Source: UMGS1663 sp963621995
Lineage (GTDB): Bacteria; Bacillota; Clostridia; TANB77; CAG-508
Length of the DNA: 11,813 nucleotides
Assembly (NCBI GenBank): GCA_963621995.1
Contig: CAVFFZ010000034.1
Span: 1 to 11,813, forward strand
Direction of reading: 5' to 3'
Part shown: one piece after another, positions 6,779 through 11,813 of the stretch
Layout of the letters: each line of letters starts with the position of its first letter
How positions within the stretch are numbered: position 1 is the first letter of the stretch
Made by a program: the position numbers and the translations under genes
Notes under the pieces: generated by a model
The model's input: the letters and a program-made list of their open reading frames with translations, nothing else
The model's database searches: none
What the model was told of the DNA's origin: nothing

Positions 6779-8268
6779 TAGCCTTTATGACCTCCTACTT
6801 GTTCATTTCTTTCTATTGTTGTCCCTCCATCTTCAAAATTCATTCCTTTAAGAATTGCATTTTTACCATATTTTTTCTTTATATCTAGTATAGATCTTTG
6901 AAGTTTTCGTTCTTTCTTTTCTTTTTCATTTTTTCTTTCTACTTCTGAATAATCAGTAAATAAATCAATTTGTTCAAATTTATTTTCTTTTTCAGCTTGT
7001 TCTTCACTAATTACATTATTTGCAGTTATATTAATTCTTCGTGTTAATAAACGCTTATCAATTATTCTATCATATAAATTAATAACTGCTTCTCCAATGA
7101 GTTTGTTTGACGAGGTCTTATGGTCTAAATTTATTGTGCCATGTGCATGTTTTGGAACACTTCTGCCATATCTATCAATTGTTATTTCTCCTTTGTAATC
7201 AGTATTTTTATTTGATAGACTTTCTATATCATATCCAACATCTAATACAATTTGATTTGTAACTACATGTTTATCTACTAAATCAAGTACCAATAATTCT
7301 GTCATTTCTTTAACTATCAATTTTGTTTTTTCGTAATTGTATGGACAATGTAGAACTTGACCTGAACTTATACTATTTGTGGTTGGTACATATGATTTTA
7401 TATTTTCCATAGTACAGGGCTCTACTCCCCATGCATGATCAATTAATAATTCTGCATTTATTCCAAATAGCTTAAATAATTTATCTTCATTATAAATTGA
7501 ACATCTAGCAACATCTCCCATTGTTTGCATTCCATTTGCTTCTAGCTTTTTAGCATAACCTTTTCCGACTCTCCAAAAGTCTGTGAGTGGTTTATGAGCC
7601 CATAATTGTTTTTTATACATTTGTTCATCTAAACAGGCTATTCTTACTCCATATTTATTTGCTGTTGCATGTTTTGCCACTATGTCCATGGCAACTTTTG
7701 CAAGATATAAATTCGTTCCGACTCCACAAGTTGCCGTAATTCCAGTTTGTTTATATATATCATGTATAACTTTTGTGGCTAATTGACTTGCTTTCATTTG
7801 ATAGGTTTTTAAATAATGTGTTACATCAATAAAAACCTCATCTATGGAATAAACATATATATCATCTGGAGAAAAATATTTTAGATAAACATTATATATA
7901 TTAGTGCTATACTTCATATATTTTTTCATTTGAGGTGGTGCTATAATATAGTCTACTTCATATTCTGGATGTCTTTTTAGTTCACTATCTTCATATGACT
8001 TTCCGTTTAAAATATGTCCAGGTGCATTGTATTTTCTATTTGTATTTATTTCTCTTACTTTTTGAACTACCTCAAATAGCCTTGCTCTTCCTGGTATTCC
8101 ATATTGTTTTAGAGATGGACTTACAGCAAGACAAATTGTTTTTTCTGTTCTACTACTGTCTGCTACTACTAGATTAGTTGTTAGAGGGTCTAATCCTCTT
8201 TCTCGACATTCTACTGAAGCATAAAAACTTTTTAAATCTATTGCTACATATATATTTTGTTCTTGCAT
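6778..8268 (-). CDS. Y-family error-prone DNA polymerase (UvrX/YqjW-like)
   Basis: A 496-residue translesion DNA polymerase of the DinB/UmuC superfamily, similar in layout to Bacillus UvrX/YqjW. The catalytic carboxylates are intact: D11 in VAIDLKSFYASVE, and D143-E144 in YSIDEVFIDV. The palm motif GVGTNLYLAKVAMDIVAK (182-199) and helix-hairpin-helix-like region around 226-256 follow, then the little-finger domain (about 295-420). Near the C-terminus QIDLF (433-437) fits the beta-clamp binding motif, followed by a Lys/Glu-rich helix. The family copies past damaged bases with high error. The ATG at 8268 has AGGAGGTGG before it. A LexA-like box overlaps the -35 of its promoter, pointing to SOS induction. 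The gene overlaps its YolD-like partner by one base. Such pairs occur on chromosomes, plasmids, prophages and conjugative elements. Confidence 0.95.
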   Translation of the reverse strand: MQEQNIYVAIDLKSFYASVECRERGLDPLTTNLVVADSSRTEKTICLAVSPSLKQYGIPGRARLFEVVQKVREINTNRKYNAPGHILNGKSYEDSELKRHPEYEVDYIIAPPQMKKYMKYSTNIYNVYLKYFSPDDIYVYSIDEVFIDVTHYLKTYQMKASQLATKVIHDIYKQTGITATCGVGTNLYLAKVAMDIVAKHATANKYGVRIACLDEQMYKKQLWAHKPLTDFWRVGKGYAKKLEANGMQTMGDVARCSIYNEDKLFKLFGINAELLIDHAWGVEPCTMENIKSYVPTTNSISSGQVLHCPYNYEKTKLIVKEMTELLVLDLVDKHVVTNQIVLDVGYDIESLSNKNTDYKGEITIDRYGRSVPKHAHGTINLDHKTSSNKLIGEAVINLYDRIIDKRLLTRRINITANNVISEEQAEKENKFEQIDLFTDYSEVERKNEKEKKERKLQRSILDIKKKYGKNAILKGMNFEDGGTTIERNEQVGGHKG

Positions 8269-8300
8269 ATTCCACCTCCTATTTACATTATTTAATTTGC

Positions 8301-8329
8301 ATTATATCATTTATTTTTATACTTGTAAA
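8301..8329 (-). promoter_or_regulatory. Promoter of the polymerase-yolD operon
   Basis: On the minus strand TTTACA (8324-8329) and a perfect TATAAT (8301-8306) are separated by exactly 17 bp, with an extended -10 TG just before TATAAT. This is the best promoter in the window. The transcript would start about 25 nt before the start codon's neighbourhood, ahead of the AGGAGG site. Confidence 0.8.
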
Positions 8330-8339
8330 CAATTGTTCG
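8326..8339 (-). promoter_or_regulatory. LexA/DinR-like SOS box
   Basis: On the minus strand CGAACAATTGTTTA fits the Gram-positive LexA consensus CGAACRNRYGTTYC at all but two positions (the third spacer base and the last base), with an intact CGAAC half and a GTTT half. It overlaps the -35 hexamer of the polymerase promoter, the expected place for a repressor, and the downstream genes belong to a family commonly under SOS control. Confidence 0.68.
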
Positions 8340-8348
8340 TGAATAAAA

Positions 8349-8382
8349 CAAAAAAATATATACATCATTCAAGATGTATACA
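8349..8382 (-). terminator. Intrinsic terminator of the phosphatase gene
   Basis: TATACATC (8359-8366) and GATGTATA (8373-8380) are perfect complements around a 6-base loop. On the minus strand the stem is followed by TATTTTTTT. It lies about 35 bases after the phosphatase stop codon and just upstream of the polymerase promoter region, so it separates the two minus-strand units. Confidence 0.75.
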
Positions 8383-8414
8383 TTTACTTATTTACAGATT
8401 TAGTTTATTAATAT

Positions 8415-8879
8415 TTATATCATTTCCTTATTCTTTAAGTATTGTAAAAATCCATTACATCCTTCAACGATATCATTATATGTTAGTTCAAAATTACCAG
8501 TATACCAAGGGTCAGCAATATCTCTTGAAGTACTTGTAAAATCCAATAATTTATATATTTTATTTTCAGTATCTTCTCCAATAATTCTTTTTATATTTCT
8601 TATATTAGTTTCTTCCATACCTATTATAAAATCATATTTATTGTAATCATCTGTTGTTAATCTTGTAGCTTTTCTTTTTGAATGTCCAACACCTTTTTGG
8701 TCTAATTTCTCTTTTGCATATTCATACATATCATTTCCAACTTCTTCATAACTTGTTGCAGATGATTTTATTAAAAATTTATTTTCTAATCCTTGTTTTT
8801 TTACTATATCTTTAAATATAAATTCTGCCATTGGAGAACGACATATATTCCCTAAACATACAAACATTACTTTAATCAT
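8415..8879 (-). CDS. Low-molecular-weight protein-tyrosine phosphatase
   Basis: A 154-residue cytoplasmic phosphatase of the LMW-PTP family (related to arsenate reductase-type folds). The catalytic loop VCLGNICRSPMAE is near the N-terminus with nucleophile C8 and phosphate-binding R14 and S15 (C-x5-R-S). The general acid is D123 in the DPWYTGNF segment. Length is normal for the family. It would remove phosphate from tyrosine on proteins; in Firmicutes these often counter bacterial tyrosine kinases or act in stress and polysaccharide control, but no partner kinase is seen here. GAGGG precedes the start by 8 nt. A minus-strand extended -10 promoter lies about 100 bases upstream, leaving a long leader that contains a small coupled reading frame. 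A hairpin terminator follows. Confidence 0.94.
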   Translation of the reverse strand: MIKVMFVCLGNICRSPMAEFIFKDIVKKQGLENKFLIKSSATSYEEVGNDMYEYAKEKLDQKGVGHSKRKATRLTTDDYNKYDFIIGMEETNIRNIKRIIGEDTENKIYKLLDFTSTSRDIADPWYTGNFELTYNDIVEGCNGFLQYLKNKEMI

Positions 8880-8941
8880 TATTCTTCCCTCAATTCGTTT
8901 TTATTCTTTAAATGCAATAAGCAATTCATTAGTTTACACAT
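8879..8941 (-). CDS. Possible 20-residue leader ORF coupled to the phosphatase
   Basis: On the minus strand an ATG at 8941 opens a frame encoding MCKLMNCLLHLKNKNELREE and ends in TAA, whose last A is the first base of the phosphatase ATG (TAATG). The same stop-start arrangement couples the polymerase and YolD-like genes in this window. The ribosome site before it (AAAGAAG) is weak, and 20 open codons can occur by chance, so translation is uncertain. If translated, it could couple or modulate phosphatase synthesis. Confidence 0.3.
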   Translation of the reverse strand: MCKLMNCLLHLKNKNELREE

Positions 8942-8979
8942 TTTGACTTCTTTTTTACTCAAATATTAATCGCAAAACT

Positions 8980-8985
8980 ATTATA
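8980..8985 (-). promoter_or_regulatory. Probable -10 of the phosphatase promoter
   Basis: A perfect TATAAT on the minus strand with an extended -10 TG one base before it (TGTTATAAT). The -35 side is poor: CAACAT at 17 bp or TCAACA at 18 bp. The leader would be about 95 nt and includes the small coupled reading frame. Apart from this promoter, the leader and the HU promoter, the 8880-9117 gap holds nothing else recognisable. Confidence 0.5.
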
Positions 8986-9035
8986 ACATATTAAATAAAA
9001 AAATGTTGATATTTCAAGAAATTTATTAATTTTTA

Positions 9036-9064
9036 TTGACTTTATTTTACTATTTTGATATATC
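9036..9064 (+). promoter_or_regulatory. SigA-type promoter of the HU gene
   Basis: TTGACT (9036-9041) and TATATC (9059-9064) are separated by exactly 17 bp, with TG one base before the -10. Near the expected transcription start lies the 10-bp perfect palindrome TTGTTAACAA (9066-9075), which might be a regulatory site or chance in AT-rich DNA. The leader to the ATG is about 45 nt. Confidence 0.6.
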
Positions 9065-9117
9065 ATTGTTAACAACTTAAGATAATAATTTTTGTATTGA
9101 AAGCGAGGTGTTAAATA

Positions 9118-9393
9118 ATGAATAAAGCAGAATTAGTTGATGCAATGGCTAAAGATACAAACTTAACAAAGAAAGATGTTGAATCTGTATTAAATTCTTT
9201 TGTTAATGTTGTTTCTAATGAATTAGCAAACAAAGGAAAAATTCAATTAGTTGGATTTGGTACTTTTGAAACAAGAGAAAGAGCAGCAAGAACTGGTAGA
9301 AATCCTCAAACTGGAGAAGAAATAAAAATTGATGCTGCTACAACTCCTGCTTTTAAAGCTGGAAAAGCTCTTAAAGATAAAGTAAATAAATAA
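9118..9393 (+). CDS. hup: HU-family DNA-binding protein
   Basis: A 91-residue histone-like HU protein of normal length (~90 residues). It begins MNKAELVDAMAKDTNLTKKDVE, has the helical dimer core to about residue 45, then GKIQLVGFGTFETRERAARTGRNPQTGEEI (46-75), which contains the family signature and the beta-arm with the RNPQTGE tip whose proline intercalates into DNA, and closes with the KAGKALKDKV helix. It bends and compacts DNA as a dimer and supports replication, recombination and repair. GCGAGGTG is the ribosome site. It is transcribed alone, with its own promoter and a strong terminator. HU is usually a core chromosomal gene, though extra copies occur on mobile elements. Confidence 0.97.
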   Translation: MNKAELVDAMAKDTNLTKKDVESVLNSFVNVVSNELANKGKIQLVGFGTFETRERAARTGRNPQTGEEIKIDAATTPAFKAGKALKDKVNK

Positions 9394-9399
9394 TAAATT

Positions 9400-9436
9400 A
9401 TACCAGGTTTGTTATCTACCTAACCTGGTATTTTTC
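9400..9436 (+). terminator. Intrinsic terminator of the HU gene
   Basis: ATACCAGGTT (9400-9409) pairs perfectly with AACCTGGTAT (9422-9431) around a 12-base loop and is followed by TTTTTC and more T's. It starts 7 bases after the HU stop. The convergent CHAP gene ends 5 bases beyond it; its transcript could also use the hairpin, although the minus-strand tail (AATTTATTATTTATTT) is less regular. Confidence 0.88.
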
Positions 9437-9440
9437 TTTT

Positions 9441-11081
9441 TTAATACATAGGAGTTCCGTATCCCCTTATTTCATTACTATTTAAATCATAATTTTTCTC
9501 ACAACAACTATCATTAGAATTTCCTTCTATTGTGTAAACTCGACCATTTTCGACACATTTAACAATACCAACATGATCAGCAATTGCATCGTGTTTATCA
9601 GCCCAATCAAAGAATATAATATCTCCTGGTTTGGGTGTATAACCACCATTTTGCCATAAACCACAGGCTTGAAACCATGCAACTCCTTCTGATTCACATG
9701 ATGCAAATTTGGGGATAATTCCATTTTCTATATAGTCACATTGATTAGCACACCACGATACAAAAGTTGCACACCATTCAACTCTTGAATTAAAGCCATA
9801 CCACGACCAATAAGGTTGTCCACCAACATTTCCTAACTGACTTTGTGCAACTGATACTATATCACTATTTCCATTTGAGCCATAAATAACTGTAGACCAC
9901 ATGGATGTATACTCATCTTTTAATAATTCGTTCATTTGTTCTCTTTGGCTATCACTAAAATTATAAGTATCTGCCATTTCTTGTGCTGTTTTATGATTTA
10001 TTTTTATATGTAATTTAGTATGTGTTATTGTAGTATGTTCGGTCCATGTTAGATGAATTATTGTTTTTTGTTCTGTTGTTTCTTCTTTTGTAAAAGAAAC
10101 TTCATTCATTTCCCAAAATATTCTTTTAATTTCTTCTATCTTTTCTTCATTTAGTGACATCATTTCTGTTTGATAATTCCCATTACTGTATTTTGCAACA
10201 TATACTGCTAAAATATCTTTCCATTCAGCTCTACTACCTTCAATATCATATTCTTCATATGAATTTTCCTGTTGTATTGTTGTTATTTTATTTATAAATT
10301 CTGTATTCAATTCTGATATTACTTGTACCATACTTTTTGAATTCTCATCATATTCATTTAAGAAAAATATTCCAAATACTGAATTTACTAAAAAACCAAT
10401 CATACAAACAATTATAATTATAACAACAGAAATCCAACCACCAGCTATTAACAAATATAATAAGCTTTTTAATGCTATAATCATCAATTTTATTGTTTTA
10501 ATAACTGCTTTTACTGTTTCCTTTGTTGCTTTAGCACTTGACTTAGCTGTTTCTTTTATTATTTTAGTCAATTTTTGAGTAGCCTTAGCCGTTTTTTGTG
10601 TGGATTTAACAATATTTTCTGATGTTTTGATGGCTTTTTCTCCTGTTTTAATCGAATTTTTTATATACTTTCCACTTGTTTTAGCAGATGATTTTAAAAA
10701 TTTGTTACTCGTTTTTTCTGATACATGTTGGGTAGTTTGTTTTATTCTATTTTCAGCTAGATGTTTTTGTTTACTTTTAATAATTTGATTTTTTATATAT
10801 TTTGTTTTATCTATGCCCTTTTGAATATTTTGTTTAGTTTCTCTAACTGATTTTTGTCCTGCTTCATCAAGTTTTGTTATTCCTTTTCTAGTAGTAATAT
10901 TTGCGACATTATTTATCTTATTTGAAGCATATTCTACTTCGTTTTCTTCTTCAATTGGAGTATATGTATTTTCAAGTTTATCCTTTGATGAAATAATGTT
11001 ACCTTTAATGTTATTTACTGTATTTACAGATTTATCTAGTGTCTTTACACTACCTCTAACTTTTTCTTTTATTTTTGACAT
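9441..11081 (-). CDS. Membrane-anchored CHAP-domain peptidoglycan hydrolase, conjugative-element type
   Basis: A 546-residue protein in three parts. Residues 1-200 are a long Lys/Ser/Thr-rich, helix-prone region with no signal peptide; residues about 141-198 fall into five rough 11-residue repeats. A hydrophobic stretch (about 199-241) forms one or possibly two membrane spans; positive charge before it places the N-terminus in the cytoplasm. After an extracellular linker, a C-terminal CHAP amidase/peptidase domain (about 405-546) has C437 in EWCATFVSWCANQ, H503 in DHVGIV and E519 in TIEGNSN. Eight cysteines lie in this domain, many for a secreted Firmicute domain. CHAP enzymes cut peptidoglycan cross-bridges or stem peptides. 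Anchored versions like this occur with type IV secretion genes of Gram-positive conjugative elements, where they open the wall. GGAGGTG lies 7 nt before the ATG. The gene follows the sortase gene by 19 bases, indicating one operon. Confidence 0.88.
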   Translation of the reverse strand: MSKIKEKVRGSVKTLDKSVNTVNNIKGNIISSKDKLENTYTPIEEENEVEYASNKINNVANITTRKGITKLDEAGQKSVRETKQNIQKGIDKTKYIKNQIIKSKQKHLAENRIKQTTQHVSEKTSNKFLKSSAKTSGKYIKNSIKTGEKAIKTSENIVKSTQKTAKATQKLTKIIKETAKSSAKATKETVKAVIKTIKLMIIALKSLLYLLIAGGWISVVIIIIVCMIGFLVNSVFGIFFLNEYDENSKSMVQVISELNTEFINKITTIQQENSYEEYDIEGSRAEWKDILAVYVAKYSNGNYQTEMMSLNEEKIEEIKRIFWEMNEVSFTKEETTEQKTIIHLTWTEHTTITHTKLHIKINHKTAQEMADTYNFSDSQREQMNELLKDEYTSMWSTVIYGSNGNSDIVSVAQSQLGNVGGQPYWSWYGFNSRVEWCATFVSWCANQCDYIENGIIPKFASCESEGVAWFQACGLWQNGGYTPKPGDIIFFDWADKHDAIADHVGIVKCVENGRVYTIEGNSNDSCCEKNYDLNSNEIRGYGTPMY

Positions 11082-11100
11082 TGATTTGCACCTCCAATCA

Positions 11101-11813
11101 TTATAAATTTTCTTTTAAAACACCTACTACAACTAACCTACTATTTTTAGCTGAATACTCACAAGTAGATAATGTTAATAGTTTATTTTTGTATTCAGGT
11201 TTAATTCCCGTATTATAAAAAGAACGACTTATACAATTATTAATAAAATTCTTATAACCCGCTTCTGTATCTAACTCTATATTCTGATAATACTTGAATG
11301 AATTTTCTTGATATAAAGTTGTTTTGAACACTGAAAATATTTCATATTCTTGAGTATTATTTAATGTATAAAATTTAATTATTTTATGCTTATTATAAAA
11401 ATCTACACTCTTGTATTTTTCAAGTACTCCAAACATTTTCATATTATTCATATGGTGTCCATATATAATCATATTTTCACTTGAGTCTTTATTATAAGAT
11501 GCGGATATAAATGGAGTTCCATAACTTGAATATTTCTTATAGAAATTTTTTCTTAAATAATATTCTTCATTATTCTTTGTTTGCATTACAGGATAGTTAA
11601 TATTAGTATCATCTATTTTTAACCATCCAACCAGATCATTATTTTGATTATAAATATCGTTTAAATTTATATCATTATTTGTTACGAAATTTCTTTCTGC
11701 TTGATTTTTTTCATCTTCTTGTATAATTTTACATAAATCATCAAAAATCAATTCTTGTTCATTTTCTTCTTTTAATTGTTTATATATAAAATAACTGCTA
11801 ATAGCTATTAAAA
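11101..11813 (-). CDS. srtB: Class B sortase (partial, N-terminus beyond the right edge)
   Basis: The frame has no stop up to the window end, so the gene continues to the right. The internal ATG at 11751 is not the likely start, because the codons before it encode LIAISSYFIYKQLKEENEQE, which looks like the end of the N-terminal membrane anchor of sortases. Counting from that Met, the catalytic set is His99 in YGHHM, Cys197 in LSTCEYS and Arg205 in SRLVVVG. The NDLVGWLKID and YPVMQTKNNEEYYLRKNF segments are typical of class B. Sortases cleave a sorting motif and join the protein to peptidoglycan or to pilin. Its substrate is not in the window. It is followed after 19 bases by the CHAP gene, an association common in conjugative elements of low-GC Gram-positives. 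Confidence 0.93.
   Translation of the reverse strand, partial: LIAISSYFIYKQLKEENEQELIFDDLCKIIQEDEKNQAERNFVTNNDINLNDIYNQNNDLVGWLKIDDTNINYPVMQTKNNEEYYLRKNFYKKYSSYGTPFISASYNKDSSENMIIYGHHMNNMKMFGVLEKYKSVDFYNKHKIIKFYTLNNTQEYEIFSVFKTTLYQENSFKYYQNIELDTEAGYKNFINNCISRSFYNTGIKPEYKNKLLTLSTCEYSAKNSRLVVVGVLKENL

Noticed and set aside
8960..8975. CAAATATTAATCGCAA before the phosphatase as a third copy of the BREX-upstream repeat
   Set aside because: It contains a 3-base insertion relative to the 13-bp word and stands alone, so similarity may be chance in AT-rich DNA.
9527..9724. Minus-strand 65-codon frame inside the CHAP gene
   Set aside because: It lies wholly within the conserved CHAP domain in another frame and resembles nothing.
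11101..11751. Complete sortase gene starting at the ATG at 11751
   Set aside because: The frame stays open to the window end and the preceding codons encode part of a membrane anchor, so this Met is internal and the gene is partial.

Overview
The window is very AT-rich. Almost every gene has a strong AGGAGG-type ribosome site and many intergenic hairpins end in T-runs, which together with the families present (YolD/UvrX-type polymerase pair, class B sortase, HU, SigA-like promoters, a DinR/LexA-type box) suggests a low-GC Firmicute, probably an anaerobic Clostridia-type bacterium. No rRNA, tRNA or CRISPR is visible, so the lineage cannot be fixed from this piece.

Left part (1-4726, minus strand): the first three genes of a BREX phage-defence operon, brxA > brxB > brxC, tightly packed (ATGA overlap, then a 13-nt gap). 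The brxC stop codon overlaps the ribosome site of a further gene that lies off the left edge, expected to be the pglX methyltransferase of a type 1 BREX set. Upstream of brxA lies a 210-base control region with a 13-bp near-identical direct repeat spaced exactly 32 bp.

Middle (4937-6283): an unrecognised acidic 104-residue protein, then a stand-alone phospho-receiver protein with a basic tail in place of an output domain (both minus strand), then a divergent small XRE/Cro-type regulator (plus strand). The gap between receiver and XRE genes carries a perfect 9-4-9 palindrome and, on the receiver side, a TGTCGAA heptamer identical to the Spo0A box core. These three genes sit where BREX loci often carry regulators, but no functional link is proven.

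Centre (6286-8339): a translationally coupled error-prone repair operon, a Y-family DNA polymerase followed by a YolD-like protein (minus strand). It has a near-consensus promoter whose -35 is overlapped by a LexA/DinR-like box, so SOS control is likely. A nested hairpin separates it from the convergent XRE gene.

Right part (8349-11813): a low-molecular-weight tyrosine phosphatase (minus) with a possible 20-codon coupled leader ORF, divergent from an HU gene (plus) with its own promoter and terminator. Convergent to HU is a two-gene minus-strand unit: a class B sortase cut by the right edge, then a membrane-anchored CHAP peptidase with a long lysine-rich cytoplasmic repeat region. That pair resembles the cell-wall genes of conjugative elements of Gram-positive bacteria. 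Together with BREX, the mobile-element-type polymerase pair and the XRE regulator, this suggests a genomic island or integrative element carrying defence cargo. No integrase, relaxase or attachment site lies in the window, so this remains inference.

No gene-free stretch exceeds 300 bases. The longest are 4727-4936 and 8880-9117, and both are described below.
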